From: Methylotenera versatilis 7
GTDB lineage: Bacteria > Pseudomonadota > Gammaproteobacteria > Burkholderiales > Methylophilaceae
Reading direction: 5' to 3'
Length of the DNA: 64,000 nucleotides
NCBI RefSeq assembly: GCF_000799165.1
Contig: NZ_JUGF01000001.1
Span: 124,001-188,000, forward strand
Positions 28,696 to 38,657 of the stretch are shown here, piece after piece (the stretch's first letter is position 1; the number at the start of each line of letters is the position of its first letter). The translations under genes and the position numbers were made by a program. Below the pieces are notes generated by a model. It saw nothing but the letters and a program-made list of their open reading frames with translations, was not told the DNA's origin and did not search any database.

Positions 28696-29600
28696 GATGA
28701 AGCGCTACCCATAATTTCATGTAATTTGAAATGATGCGGTCCCAGCTTTCCGCCATAATTGCCTGCGGAAATGCGCTTTACGCCGCTGGACTCACCTAAA
28801 TCGCAAATAGCTTGGATGCCCACGCGCATGGATGTAGCGATGTCATCAAATGTTAGGCCATCAATCACAATTTCCATTACGCTTTCAATGTTGTCACTTA
28901 ATTCACTATTCACTAAACCTTTTAATGTCGGGCAAAATGCATCATTGGTTGAGGCGAACATTTTTGGGTATTTGCTGCCAACTTTAGAGCCAGAACGCAC
29001 CACACCACCAGGAAATGGCATGATGACATTGGGCACTTGTTTCATGGCTTCAATCGCGGTTTCTGCTGCGTGCAAAGCGGCGGGTTGTGAAGTGGCTAAA
29101 ATTAAAAAGTTACCGCCACCAATCGCGCGCACCATACCAGTGGTTTCTTCAGTGAGAAATTCGCCGTCCATCACTGGAATGCGCCAATATCTTTTGCCAT
29201 TAATTAGTTTGGAGGTTTGATAGCCATCGCCAAAGTAGCGCAAATTTTTACCTAAACTGATTTGATCGTCCGATTCAATACCTGCAAAAGCGGCTGCGGT
29301 CGGGCAGGTGAGAATACATTGACCCATACGGGTTTCCAGCTGTTGCATCAACACTTTGCTGCCCATGGCGAACATCAAAATACTAATACCTGGCCTGCCA
29401 TCTGGTGTTTCATCTGCTGATAATTCACGCTCAATACCAGCTTCAACGCCGCAGCCAATTACACTGGTAGCAAATCCGGTCATGGCGTTGGCTGCGTGGT
29501 AAGCCCACTTGTGGTTTTGCGCGGTAATGAGTACACGCGTGCCACGCATATTAAAGGCCTCGGCAAAGGTGTCATCAATTTTAATAGAGTTAATAATCAT
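28692..29600 (-). CDS. fhcD: Formylmethanofuran:tetrahydromethanopterin formyltransferase
   Basis: FhcD (Ftr homologue) moves the formyl group between tetrahydromethanopterin and the methanofuran-like cofactor. About 302 residues, starting MIINSIKIDDTFAEAFNMRGTRVLITAQN, as usual for Ftr. The ATG at 29600 lies 13 bp after the fhcA stop; upstream in-frame codons would overlap fhcA and add residues not seen in the family. FPGGVVRSGSKVGSKYP and SAGNYGGKLGPHHF are recognisable conserved stretches. Confidence 0.94.
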   Translation of the reverse strand: MIINSIKIDDTFAEAFNMRGTRVLITAQNHKWAYHAANAMTGFATSVIGCGVEAGIERELSADETPDGRPGISILMFAMGSKVLMQQLETRMGQCILTCPTAAAFAGIESDDQISLGKNLRYFGDGYQTSKLINGKRYWRIPVMDGEFLTEETTGMVRAIGGGNFLILATSQPAALHAAETAIEAMKQVPNVIMPFPGGVVRSGSKVGSKYPKMFASTNDAFCPTLKGLVNSELSDNIESVMEIVIDGLTFDDIATSMRVGIQAICDLGESSGVKRISAGNYGGKLGPHHFKLHEIMGSASS

Positions 29601-29613
29601 GGTTGTTGCGTGA

Positions 29614-31275
29614 TTAATTCGTATGATTGATGATGCCGCCGCGACCATCTTCGGCGATTTCATCATTCGATATCTTAAAGTTATCTAATTGAATCGTATG
29701 GTATTTATCGAAATATTGTTTTAAGCCTTGCTCTACACCAATATCAAATGCAGGTTTTGCGGTATGGGTTTTACCCCAAACCACTTTGACTACTTTGCCA
29801 TCTTTTACAACCAGTTCACCATCTTTGAATACGTAGTCAGGCTTGGCAAACATAGCTTCGCGGTCAGATTGGTCGGTGTAAATGGTAATGTCTGCCGCGG
29901 CACCAGCACCTAAATGTCCGCGATCGTTTAGGCCGATTAGTTTGGCGGCGCCTGCACGCGTCATAATGGCAATTTCATACAGGCTATATTCGCGATTTAA
30001 ACTGGTTAAGTTGCTCATGGCTTGCGCATCCAAATTCAGTTTGGCAAAAGCATCGTTTCGGAAACTCTTATCCATCAGCAAGCGAATCAAATGTGGATAG
30101 CTGGTAAATGGTGCGCCGTTTGGATGGTCGGTGGTTAAAAAGATGCGCCAGGGATCTTCAACTGATAGGAAAATTTCCAAGCCAATTGCCCATTGCAGTG
30201 CGTTAACATAGTTTTGATCTCGATATTTAAATGGCACTACGCCACAGCCTGCATCGCATTCAATATCCATAATCACCGATTTTTTAGGGTTCGCGAGTTT
30301 TGCGTTTAAGTGCTGCATCATACTATCGCCAGAAGCCGTGACAGTTTGGCCGAATAGAATTTGCCCAACATCAGCGGTGATATGTTTATTCCTATTCAGC
30401 GCTTCTGAAATCTGAGCAGCGGCGGATGAAAATTTCTTGTCACCTTCTGTGCCGTAGCTGTGAAATTGAATATGTGTCAAATGCATGGGTACACCGTCAG
30501 ATGCGCCCATGGTATTAAGTGTGGTTTCAAAGTTACCGGCGGCGCCCAAATTATTGCAATGTACGTGCAAAGGTTTAGCGATGCCTAAATCATGCACGGC
30601 GCGGCTTAAACTTTTTAGAATTTGGCGTGGTGAAATTTGATAGTGGCTGTGATTTTCATCCAAATCTAATCGGCGTTGATTGAATTTAAAGGCCGAAATT
30701 CCACCAGGATTAACCACTTTAATGCCGATTGCCTGTGTCGCATGTAGTGTCCAGGCCACATAGTCGTTAATCGCCTTTTGATCGGCGTTGCTACTTAATA
30801 GACGCAAAAAGTAGTCATCATTACCCAGCATGGCATAGCCGCCTTTATCTATCATCGGCGTGTCGGCCATTTCCAGATGTGCCTGACGGGCGTTAATCGG
30901 CAAAATCGCCGGCTCGAAAGCGGCGGTATAACCCATTTCGATATATCTAAAACCAGTGTCACTGGTGTTGGGAGTTGCATGATGACTGCAGTTTGGCGTG
31001 CAGATATGCGCCTCAGGCTCGCTATAATTCTTTGTTTCCTGAAATTCAGGCAACATCATGCGCGCAATATTGACCTTGCCGCCGCCAATATGGCTGTGCA
31101 TGTCAATTGCGCCAGCCATCACGATTTTTCCAGCTAAATCAAAAGTTTGGCTTATTTTTTCATGACTGGCTGGTTTGGCAATAATTTTGCCGTTGCGAAT
31201 GTAAATGTCCTGAACCACGCCATCTGCGCCCATGACTGGGCAATAAATTCTGCCGTTTTTTAAATGCGTAATCAC
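29614..31275 (-). CDS. fhcA: Formyltransferase/hydrolase complex subunit A (amidohydrolase)
   Basis: FhcA is the subunit that hydrolyses the formyl group to formate. The 553-residue amidohydrolase has the metal-binding HSH in AIDMHSHIGGGKVNIARM near residue 60. Further metal/active-site blocks are HVHCNNLG (about 230) and TTDHPNGAPF (about 390). The start is GTG at 31275 within TAGTG, overlapping the fhcB stop by one base, so translation is probably coupled. Confidence 0.95.
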   Translation of the reverse strand: MITHLKNGRIYCPVMGADGVVQDIYIRNGKIIAKPASHEKISQTFDLAGKIVMAGAIDMHSHIGGGKVNIARMMLPEFQETKNYSEPEAHICTPNCSHHATPNTSDTGFRYIEMGYTAAFEPAILPINARQAHLEMADTPMIDKGGYAMLGNDDYFLRLLSSNADQKAINDYVAWTLHATQAIGIKVVNPGGISAFKFNQRRLDLDENHSHYQISPRQILKSLSRAVHDLGIAKPLHVHCNNLGAAGNFETTLNTMGASDGVPMHLTHIQFHSYGTEGDKKFSSAAAQISEALNRNKHITADVGQILFGQTVTASGDSMMQHLNAKLANPKKSVIMDIECDAGCGVVPFKYRDQNYVNALQWAIGLEIFLSVEDPWRIFLTTDHPNGAPFTSYPHLIRLLMDKSFRNDAFAKLNLDAQAMSNLTSLNREYSLYEIAIMTRAGAAKLIGLNDRGHLGAGAAADITIYTDQSDREAMFAKPDYVFKDGELVVKDGKVVKVVWGKTHTAKPAFDIGVEQGLKQYFDKYHTIQLDNFKISNDEIAEDGRGGIINHTN

Positions 31276-32525
31276 TAAAGCAAACCCTCAATCTGGCGTG
31301 CAATTTCACTTAATGTCGGTAAATTATTTTCGCGTATTTTTTTTAATGGCAGAATCACAGCCGAATCCACTCTAAATAATGTGCCGCTGCAATCTAATCC
31401 CGGCGTGGTTACAGGGATAAATACATCAGGGGTTTGTTCGAATTTTGTATTGGCATTGCCTAAAACAATCAACGGATGCTTTGTTTTTTCTGGCAATTTT
31501 TTAGCATTAAAACTATTAATCCAAACTAACGCATCGTGTTCGATGTTGTCATTGTTCAGACTGAAACCACTTAACCAAGTGCTTGCATTGTTCGCAGATG
31601 TATCGCCATCGCTGCCACCCAATGATAAGCCTGCTGCGCGACCTGTGCGGTTGCTATCATTTTGATTAAGTAAAGTCACTGTTTCAGTAATGCTTTGAAT
31701 CGTGAGTGCTGCATGCGGAAAATCTAGGTCTTTCGCAATCCAAGCCAGCACAGCATATTTGGCTTGTCTCAATTTATCAGCTACTGCGATTAAATCACTT
31801 ATTTGGATGCCTGCTACGTTTTGCGCTTTAAGGTTTTTACCCATGATTAAAGCGCGTAATACCGCTAATATTTCAGGCAAATCAGATTTGCTGCAATTGA
31901 CTGATTCTGGCTGTCTGCCATCTGGTGAAATGCCTGCTTTAGTATTGAGATTTTCACCAATATAAATCACTTCACGTTTACCAGAATCCGTAAACATGGC
32001 ATCTGATTTTTGATTGTTTAACCAAACAAAACGCTCAAAAAATCGCGTGTTGTGGGAAATAATATCGGTGCCAATACACACAATTACATCCGCGCGATTC
32101 TTCACTTCAGTCAGTGTGGTCGTTTGCCAGCCGGAACTTTGCAACACTGCCATATTACGCGCCATACTTTGTGCATTGATGTGTTGTAAGTTGCCATTGG
32201 TTTTGTTGGCAAGATTATAAATGGCACGAAAGCCCTGCACGTCGGTACTTAAACCTGCAAATAAAGGATTTTTGCTGGCTTTTAATAAACTTGCGGCGTG
32301 TGAAATCGCTTGTTTTAAGGTGGTCGATTCACCATTGATTTTTGGTGAGTCATCACTTAAAGCTTGCTCAAAAAACTGAATGCTTTTTGGGCAAGCTGTA
32401 TTTAAAACACGGATGCGTGATTGCTTAATCTCAACTGACACATTGTCGCACAACAAGCCACAAGCAGGGCAGGTGACGATTGTCGTGCTGGGGTTATTTG
32501 GTGCATTGTCTTGCGTTATTTCCAT
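31275..32525 (-). CDS. fhcB: Formyltransferase/hydrolase complex subunit B
   Basis: FhcB is homologous to the molybdopterin-type FwdB/FmdB subunit but in methylotrophs works in a hydrolytic complex. About 416 residues. The N-terminus keeps a CPACGLLC pattern (C-x2-C-x3-C) and a later Cys in NTACPKS, the layout used for a 4Fe-4S cluster in the formate-dehydrogenase family. ATG at 32525 is chosen; a TTG at 32543 is less likely. It is first in the cluster, divergent from the DUF2721 gene. Confidence 0.92.
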   Translation of the reverse strand: MEITQDNAPNNPSTTIVTCPACGLLCDNVSVEIKQSRIRVLNTACPKSIQFFEQALSDDSPKINGESTTLKQAISHAASLLKASKNPLFAGLSTDVQGFRAIYNLANKTNGNLQHINAQSMARNMAVLQSSGWQTTTLTEVKNRADVIVCIGTDIISHNTRFFERFVWLNNQKSDAMFTDSGKREVIYIGENLNTKAGISPDGRQPESVNCSKSDLPEILAVLRALIMGKNLKAQNVAGIQISDLIAVADKLRQAKYAVLAWIAKDLDFPHAALTIQSITETVTLLNQNDSNRTGRAAGLSLGGSDGDTSANNASTWLSGFSLNNDNIEHDALVWINSFNAKKLPEKTKHPLIVLGNANTKFEQTPDVFIPVTTPGLDCSGTLFRVDSAVILPLKKIRENNLPTLSEIARQIEGLL

Positions 32526-32621
32526 GACGAGATTTTGCCACAATTCGTGCTAGTCATGCTTTTAACTTTCAGGTGATACCGTTAAAATGGGTTCAATCTA
32601 TTATTCTGATCGCAAAATCGC

Positions 32622-33086
32622 ATGCAAATTATTACCGAAAATTTAACCAACGTTGCACATGTGATTCAACTAGCCGTTGCACCTGTATTCTTACTAACTG
32701 GCATCGGTGCCGTTTTGAGTGTGCTGACAGGCCGACTTGGTCGAATAGTCGACCGTTATAGAGTGCTTAACGAAGCGGAGATCGCACTGCCGCAAAACAA
32801 ATTAAGCGAGTTATCCATATTGTCCGTTCGCGCATCGTGGGTGCATTGGGCAATCACGTTGTGCACCGCATCTGCCTTATTTGTTTCGCTGGTCATTGGC
32901 GCTTTATTTGTAGGTGCAGTGGTTCACATTGACCCATCACGGATCGTTTCAATTTTATTTATTGTTACCATGGCAAGCTTGATTATTGGCTTAGGTTGTT
33001 TTCTGCGTGAGATATCGTTGTCGGTACATATTTTTGATGTGAATAAAGGCAATGCTCGAAAATCACCGAAAAATTTAAAGAACTAA
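32622..33086 (+). CDS. DUF2721 membrane protein
   Basis: A 154-residue inner-membrane protein. Three hydrophobic segments lie at about 10-38, 78-105 and 112-132. The first leads into GRLGRIVDRYRVL, a DUF2721 hallmark. No function is known for the family. It is divergent from fhcB with a 96-bp spacer, and a terminator follows. Confidence 0.8.
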   Translation: MQIITENLTNVAHVIQLAVAPVFLLTGIGAVLSVLTGRLGRIVDRYRVLNEAEIALPQNKLSELSILSVRASWVHWAITLCTASALFVSLVIGALFVGAVVHIDPSRIVSILFIVTMASLIIGLGCFLREISLSVHIFDVNKGNARKSPKNLKN

Positions 33087-33109
33087 AAATTAAATTAAGT
33101 GAATTAAAT

Positions 33110-33136
33110 AAAAAAGAGGCTATAGCCTCTTTTTTA
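33110..33136. terminator. Bidirectional intrinsic terminator
   Basis: AAAAAAGAGGC-TATA-GCCTCTTTTTT is a perfect stem with a 4-nt loop between the DUF2721 gene and the convergent small secreted-protein gene. Confidence 0.9.
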
Positions 33137-33155
33137 TTTAACAGAAATCCAGTAG

Positions 33156-33461
33156 TTACTTTCTACCACATTTTGCTGGCTTGGCAGACTCAATCTCTTT
33201 CACTACGCCTTTTTTGTGCTCAACTTCAACACATGAGCCCACAACCAACGGACCGTGATCATTGTCGATTTTTGTTTTATCCGTTACTTCAACCTGCTGG
33301 CCACTCACAACCCAAATGCCAGGGTTTTCAGTTGGGCGGCTTTCAATAGTGCCATAAAACTCTTCATCGGCAAAAGCTGGGCTACTTAATGCAAAGCAGC
33401 TGATAGCAATGAACAAGCTCGATTTTAATGAAAAAAGTGGATTGGTTTTTGCAGTATTCAT
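33156..33461 (-). CDS. Small secreted protein, OB-like/DUF5666-like
   Basis: A 101-residue exported protein with a signal peptide (1 to about 31, ending SPAFA). The mature part of about 70 residues (FYGTIESRPTENPGIWVVSGQQVEVTDKTKID) resembles the short beta-rich DUF5666-type repeat. It ends in a basic stretch with one of its two cysteines (KPAKCGRK). The function is unknown. An SD-like AGGAGA lies before the ATG at 33461. It is convergent with the DUF2721 gene. Confidence 0.7.
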   Translation of the reverse strand: MNTAKTNPLFSLKSSLFIAISCFALSSPAFADEEFYGTIESRPTENPGIWVVSGQQVEVTDKTKIDNDHGPLVVGSCVEVEHKKGVVKEIESAKPAKCGRK

Positions 33462-33685
33462 ATCATTCTCCTAAATTTAAGCGGGGAATCAGTTTTAATT
33501 TTGAAACTGAAGTGTGATATGAATGTTAGTCAGCATTGCTGATGCTGCGTATAGGATAGATGTGGATTGTGATGTAGGAATTGATGAAGTAATAAAGCAA
33601 GTCGGAAATGACAAATAGATAAGCATGTTTTTAAGATTAATCATTCGCAAAACTTTTTTATAATGCGGCATTGTTTTTTTGTGGT
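33462..33685. other. Intergenic region upstream of ndk
   Basis: About 220 bp of AT-rich spacer between divergent genes. I see no convincing gene; a 68-codon minus-strand frame at 33495-33701 has no SD and no domain. Promoters for both flanking genes should lie here and just to the right. Confidence 0.4.
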
Positions 33686-33713
33686 TTATCAAATCCGTCA
33701 AAAATGCTAAAAT
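33686..33713 (+). promoter_or_regulatory. Possible ndk promoter
   Basis: TTATCA (33686-33691) and TAAAAT (33708-33713) are separated by 16 bp, each matching the sigma-70 hexamer at four or five positions. Transcription would start near 33720, about 60 bases before the ndk ATG. Confidence 0.45.
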
Positions 33714-33782
33714 CTACGCCTTTCTAAGTAGTTATTTTAATTATTTATTTTTGGAAAACTTTTTTAATTATTGGAGTACAGA

Positions 33783-34187
33783 ATGGCAGTAGAACGCACC
33801 CTTAGCATTATCAAACCAGACGCAGTAGCAAAAAACGTAATTGGCCAGATTTATACGCGTTTTGAAAACGCTGGTTTAAAAATTGTTGAAGCCAAAATGG
33901 TTCAATTGACTAAAGCTGAGGCTGAAGGTTTTTACGCTGTGCACGCAGCACGTCCATTTTTCAACGATTTAGTTAAATTCATGATTTCTGGTCCTGTGAT
34001 GATTCAAGCGTTAGAAGGCGAAGGCGCTGTATTGAAAAACCGTGATTTAATGGGCGCAACAAATCCTAAAGAAGCCGCTGCTGGTACGATTCGCGCTGAT
34101 TTTGCTGAAAGCATTGATGCAAATGCAGTGCATGGTTCAGACTCTGCAGAGAATGCGGCCATCGAAATTAAATACTTCTTCGGCTAA
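33783..34187 (+). CDS. ndk: Nucleoside diphosphate kinase
   Basis: Ndk balances nucleoside triphosphate pools by phosphotransfer through a His. The 134-residue protein has [15 protein letters not shown] at its start. The active-site block [16 protein letters not shown] holds the catalytic His near residue 117. The start is ATG at 33783 with TTGGAG nine bases upstream. It heads the ndk-rlmN-pilF-rodZ-ispG-hisS neighbourhood typical of Beta- and Gammaproteobacteria. Confidence 0.97.
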   Translation: MAVERTLSIIKPDAVAKNVIGQIYTRFENAGLKIVEAKMVQLTKAEAEGFYAVHAARPFFNDLVKFMISGPVMIQALEGEGAVLKNRDLMGATNPKEAAAGTIRADFAESIDANAVHGSDSAENAAIEIKYFFG

Positions 34188-34334
34188 ATAATTCAATCTT
34201 CGTCATTATGCTGCGTTGCGAATAAAAGATAATTTCCTTACATACTTTCATGTGTGTCTCGCTATTATTTTTTATTCACTCTTGACCTAATTTAGAAGTT
34301 TGAATTCTTTGAACATAAGAAAAGGTTTAACTAA

Positions 34335-35453
34335 TTGATTAATTTATTGAATTTTAATCAACCGCAACTCGCCGATTACTTTGCAAGTATCGGTGAGAAA
34401 CCTTTTCGCGCCAAGCAGTTGATGCGCTGGATGCATCATTTTGGTGTGCACGATTTTGCGCAGATGACGGATATTGCCAAAAGTTTGCGTGAGAAGTTAG
34501 CCGTTAATTCTGAAATTGTTTTGCCGAATGTGCAGTTGGAACAGGTATCCAACGACGGCACACGCAAGTGGTTAATCGGTACGGATGACCTTAAAACCGG
34601 TGCGGCCAGCAGTGTTGAAACGGTATTTATTCCTGAAGATGACCGTGGTACTTTGTGCATCTCCAGCCAGGTGGGTTGTGCGCTGGCTTGTACGTTTTGC
34701 AGTACAGGCGCGCAGGGTTTTAACCGCAATTTAAGTGTGTCGGAAATTATCGGCCAGTTGGCGATTGCCAATAAGTCACTACGCAGTGAATCTGGATACG
34801 ATTTGCTTTCTGCTAATGACCGCATCATTTCAAATGTGGTGATGATGGGCATGGGCGAGCCGCTGACGAACTACGATAATGTTGTCACCGCCATGCAGAT
34901 CATGCTGGATGACAGTGCCTATGGTTTAAGTCGCCGTCGCGTCACGCTTTCCACATCTGGCATTGTGCCTGCAATGGATAGGTTAAAAGAAGATTGTCCT
35001 GTGGCATTGGCCGTTTCATTACATGCGCCTAATGATGCCTTGCGTGATGTGATTGTGCCAATCAATAAAAAATACCCGATTAAAGAACTGATGGCAGCTT
35101 GTAATCGCTATTTAGAAAAAGCGCCGCGTGATTTTGTAACATTTGAATATGTGATGCTGGACGGTGTGAATGATACGGTCGAGCATGCGCATCAATTGCT
35201 GGATGTGATTAAAACTGTGCCGTGCAAGCTGAATTTGATTCCGTTTAATCCGTTTCCAAATAGTGGATACGAAACCTCAAAGCCTAGTCATATTCGCGTG
35301 TTTCGTGATATTTTAATGCAGGCGGGTTATATCGTAACCGTGCGCAAAACGCGCGGCGATGATATTGACGCGGCTTGCGGGCAGTTGGCGGGCAAGGTGT
35401 TAGATAAAACGAAGCGGTCACTTAAAAATATTCCAATAGAGGTGGTTGCATGA
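34335..35453 (+). CDS. rlmN: 23S rRNA/tRNA adenine-C2 methyltransferase
   Basis: RlmN is a radical-SAM enzyme that methylates A2503 of 23S rRNA and A37 of some tRNAs. The 372-residue protein shows the cluster motif [11 protein letters not shown] (C-x3-C-x2-C), GMGEPL, and [16 protein letters not shown] with the catalytic Cys near the end. The start appears to be TTG at 34335 with AAAGG upstream. The last codons overlap pilF by four bases (ATGA). Confidence 0.96.
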   Translation: MINLLNFNQPQLADYFASIGEKPFRAKQLMRWMHHFGVHDFAQMTDIAKSLREKLAVNSEIVLPNVQLEQVSNDGTRKWLIGTDDLKTGAASSVETVFIPEDDRGTLCISSQVGCALACTFCSTGAQGFNRNLSVSEIIGQLAIANKSLRSESGYDLLSANDRIISNVVMMGMGEPLTNYDNVVTAMQIMLDDSAYGLSRRRVTLSTSGIVPAMDRLKEDCPVALAVSLHAPNDALRDVIVPINKKYPIKELMAACNRYLEKAPRDFVTFEYVMLDGVNDTVEHAHQLLDVIKTVPCKLNLIPFNPFPNSGYETSKPSHIRVFRDILMQAGYIVTVRKTRGDDIDAACGQLAGKVLDKTKRSLKNIPIEVVA

Positions 35454-36241
35454 TGGTGAATTTAATCAAGATTAGAAGTTCGATGAAAATGTTTGTGCTT
35501 GGATTGCTAATGATCTTGCCGCTTGCTGCTTGTGTCACAAACCCACAAACCAGTAATCAAGGTATTTATAGCGAAACTGCCATTACTGAACGCGCGCGCG
35601 CGCACAGTGATTTAGCTGCCGCCTATTTGCAGCAGAATAAATATGAAATCGCACTGAATGAATTTACAATCGCCACGCAAATCGACCCTGCTTATTCACC
35701 AGCCTATAATGGACTGGCTTTAGTGCAATCGGCTTTGGGTGAAGATGCTAAAGCCGATGCTAACTTCAAAAAAGCGATCCAGCTTAAGCCTAACAGTTCA
35801 GAATCACATAACAATTATGGTAGTTTTTTATGTGCCAGAAAGCGTTATGATGAATCGATCATTCATTTTCTGGAAGCAGTAAAAAACCCGCTTTATACAA
35901 CGCCGAATCTGGCGTATGCCAATGCTGGTATTTGTTCCGCGCGTAAAAACGATATTAAAAATGCTGAGCTTTATTTGAACAAGGCCTTGCAGATACAACC
36001 ATTAACTTATTCTGCTGCTTATCAGTTGGCAGATATCCAATTTAAACGCGGAGATGTAGTTACAGCAAAATCTACCTTACAAAATGTTCTGGTAGCTGCA
36101 CCAAGCCCTGAATCATTATGGTTGGGCATTAAAATTGAGCGTGTTTTAGGTGGGCGAGATAATGAGGCCAGTTATGCATTGCAGTTGCGCCAACAGTACC
36201 CAAACTCTGAACAAACTAGCTTATTATTAAGCGGTCAATAA
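35450..36241 (+). CDS. pilF: Type IV pilus biogenesis lipoprotein PilF/PilW
   Basis: A 263-residue TPR lipoprotein that helps insert the PilQ secretin in the outer membrane. The signal peptide ends in the lipobox LAAC, making C28 the lipidated residue. Tandem TPR units fill about 45-215 ([36 protein letters not shown]). It overlaps rlmN by ATGA. Its place between rlmN and rodZ is the usual one for pilF. Confidence 0.92.
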   Translation: MMVNLIKIRSSMKMFVLGLLMILPLAACVTNPQTSNQGIYSETAITERARAHSDLAAAYLQQNKYEIALNEFTIATQIDPAYSPAYNGLALVQSALGEDAKADANFKKAIQLKPNSSESHNNYGSFLCARKRYDESIIHFLEAVKNPLYTTPNLAYANAGICSARKNDIKNAELYLNKALQIQPLTYSAAYQLADIQFKRGDVVTAKSTLQNVLVAAPSPESLWLGIKIERVLGGRDNEASYALQLRQQYPNSEQTSLLLSGQ

Positions 36242-36281
36242 TCATTTGCTAAACTCAGAGCGATAAATATAGGGCGATAAT

Positions 36282-37295
36282 ATGGCACGTAAAAATACCG
36301 ATAATGTAGATGTGAAGCAAGCACCTGAACAGGCTAACGTAAGCGAAAACTTAGCATCATCTACTGCTGACGCTAATCAGGCGGAATACTTGGCTTATTC
36401 ACGTTCGCGTTGCGGTGGCGCGTTACGAATCGCGCGTGAAAAGCAAGGCTTGTCATTAAATGATGTAACGAGCCGGCTTAAGATCAGCAATAAACAGATT
36501 GAAGCGATTGAGGCGGATAATTTTACGGCTTTGCCTGAATCAACGATTGTGAAGGGATTTATTCGCAATTATGCCAAATTGCTTAAGCTGGATGCCGGAC
36601 CTCTATTGGATGCTTATAACGTATTGGTGCCAAGTAAAGAACCATTGGCTTTTACGATTAAACCTAGTTCCACCATGAAAGTGGGTGGATATAAAAAACC
36701 TAAAACAGGACGTTATATTGTATTCAGTGTGTTGCTGGCATTAGCATTGGCAACATGGCTTTTTTATCAGCATTACATTGAAAAACCTAGCCCAACTGCA
36801 CCTATAGCCGGCACAGAAAAATTAGAACCTTTGCCGGAACAAGCCTTACCAGCGGTGGAGCGAATGGAGCAATCCACTGAGATTGCATTGCCACCAGCGA
36901 CTGTTGATTCTCTGAATGCGCCACAGTCTACGAATTCGCCCGACTCTTTAAATGCGCCTCAAGCGGCATTAACACCGAACTCTTCTGCTACAGCTAATGC
37001 ACAGTTAATGCTAAATCCTAACGCGGCATCAGCCAGTACGCCAGTCGTTGACCAAAGGGGGACTCGCTTGGAGCTTGCAGCTAGTCAGGAAACCTGGGTG
37101 AGTGTTGTGGATGCCAAAGGCAAACAGGTGTATAGCAAAATCATTTTTGCCGGTGGACGCGAAACGGTCGAGGCTAAAACTCCTTTAGAATTGGTGATTG
37201 GCAACGCGATTGGCACTACTTTGATGGTGAACGGAAAGTCTGTTGATCTGGCTCCGCATACGCGTGTAAATGTAGCGCGGCTTAAATTAGAATAA
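36282..37295 (+). CDS. rodZ: Cell-shape protein RodZ
   Basis: RodZ links MreB to the elongation machinery. The 337-residue protein has a cytoplasmic HTH (about 45-105; GGALRIAREKQGLSLNDVTSRLKIS). One transmembrane segment lies at about 145-164, followed by a Pro/Ala/Asn-rich periplasmic linker (about 175-245). The C-terminal DUF4115 domain contains ETWVSVVDAKGKQVYS. This architecture is diagnostic. Confidence 0.93.
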   Translation: MARKNTDNVDVKQAPEQANVSENLASSTADANQAEYLAYSRSRCGGALRIAREKQGLSLNDVTSRLKISNKQIEAIEADNFTALPESTIVKGFIRNYAKLLKLDAGPLLDAYNVLVPSKEPLAFTIKPSSTMKVGGYKKPKTGRYIVFSVLLALALATWLFYQHYIEKPSPTAPIAGTEKLEPLPEQALPAVERMEQSTEIALPPATVDSLNAPQSTNSPDSLNAPQAALTPNSSATANAQLMLNPNAASASTPVVDQRGTRLELAASQETWVSVVDAKGKQVYSKIIFAGGRETVEAKTPLELVIGNAIGTTLMVNGKSVDLAPHTRVNVARLKLE

Positions 37296-37331
37296 CTTTT
37301 TAGAATTATTGGAATTGTAGAGTCGTTATTC

Positions 37332-38612
37332 ATGCGTAGAAACACCCGTCAAGTCATGGTAGGCGATGTGCCAGTAGGCGGTGGCTTGTATGGCACAATT
37401 GCTTCTCCGGTTGTCGTGCAAAGCATGACCAACACTGATACTGCCGATGCACAAGCCACTATCCAGCAGGTGTTTGAGTTGTGGCAAGCGGGTAGTGAGG
37501 TCGTACGCATTACGGTTAACTCGCCCGAAGCTGCAGCACAAGTCGGCAATATTCGCGCCGGTTTGGATGCACTCGGTTGCAATGTGCCTTTGGTCGGTGA
37601 CTTTCATTATAACGGTCACAAATTACTAGCCGCTTATCCTGATTGTGCAAAAAGTTTAGCTAAATATCGTATTAATCCAGGTAATGTAGGTAAAGGCAGT
37701 AAGCGTGACGAGCAATTCGCTGCCATGATTGAAGCCGCTATTCATTACAAAAAATCGGTGCGAATTGGTGTTAACTGGGGCAGCCTAGATCAAGCAAAAA
37801 TGGCGCAGATGATGGATGATAACGCCAAGCTTGCGGAGCCATTATCTTCAGACGCCTTAATGCGTGAGGCATTGATACAATCTGCTTTAGAAAGTGCGCA
37901 ACAGGCGGTTGATATTGGTTTAGACCCTAATCAGATAATCATTTCCTGTAAAGTCAGCAATGTACAGGATTTGGTTAAGGTGTATGCCGATTTAGCAACT
38001 CGCTGTGATTATCCTTTGCATCTGGGTTTAACCGAAGCTGGCATGGGTTCCAAAGGCATTGTCGCTTCTACAGCGGCATTGGCATTATTGTTGCAACAAG
38101 GCATTGGCGATACGATTCGCGTCAGTTTGACACCAGAACCAAACGAATCCCGAACAAAAGAAGTCGTTGTTGCACAAGAGATTCTACAAACCATGGGCAT
38201 CCGCTCATTCACGCCTTTAGTCACGGCTTGTCCAGGTTGTGGCCGTACCACTTCAACCTATTTCCAGGAGTTAGCCATGCAAATTCAGAGCTATTTGCGT
38301 GTGCAAATGCCTGTTTGGCGCAGCGCATATCCAGGCGTGGAAGATATGAGCGTTGCTGTGATGGGTTGTGTGGTGAATGGGCCAGGTGAATCCAAACTGG
38401 CTAATATAGGCATTAGCTTGCCAGGTACTGGCGAAACACCAGTCGCACCGGTATTCGTAGATGGTGAAAAAACAGTCACTTTGAAAGGTGATCATATTGC
38501 CGAAGAGTTTCAGGCGATTGTAGAAGATTATGTACAGAAAAACTATGCTGAAGGCGGAAAACTACGCGTCGCAGTTATCCAAAAAACCATTCCTATTCAA
38601 TCCATCAGCTAA
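37332..38612 (+). CDS. ispG: 4-hydroxy-3-methylbut-2-enyl diphosphate synthase
   Basis: IspG (GcpE) forms HMBPP in the MEP isoprenoid pathway. The 426-residue protein opens [16 protein letters not shown]. The 4Fe-4S cysteines are in ACPGCGRT and [26 protein letters not shown] is the usual N-terminal TIM-barrel strand. It lies 36 bp after rodZ. Confidence 0.97.
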   Translation: MRRNTRQVMVGDVPVGGGLYGTIASPVVVQSMTNTDTADAQATIQQVFELWQAGSEVVRITVNSPEAAAQVGNIRAGLDALGCNVPLVGDFHYNGHKLLAAYPDCAKSLAKYRINPGNVGKGSKRDEQFAAMIEAAIHYKKSVRIGVNWGSLDQAKMAQMMDDNAKLAEPLSSDALMREALIQSALESAQQAVDIGLDPNQIIISCKVSNVQDLVKVYADLATRCDYPLHLGLTEAGMGSKGIVASTAALALLLQQGIGDTIRVSLTPEPNESRTKEVVVAQEILQTMGIRSFTPLVTACPGCGRTTSTYFQELAMQIQSYLRVQMPVWRSAYPGVEDMSVAVMGCVVNGPGESKLANIGISLPGTGETPVAPVFVDGEKTVTLKGDHIAEEFQAIVEDYVQKNYAEGGKLRVAVIQKTIPIQSIS

Positions 38613-38657
38613 GTAACGGCTGTACCTTTCTAATATAAATCCTGTTCTAATATAATC

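Noticed and set aside
33495-33701. Small hydrophobic minus-strand frame upstream of ndk
   Set aside because: No SD, no domain, and it overlaps the likely ndk promoter.
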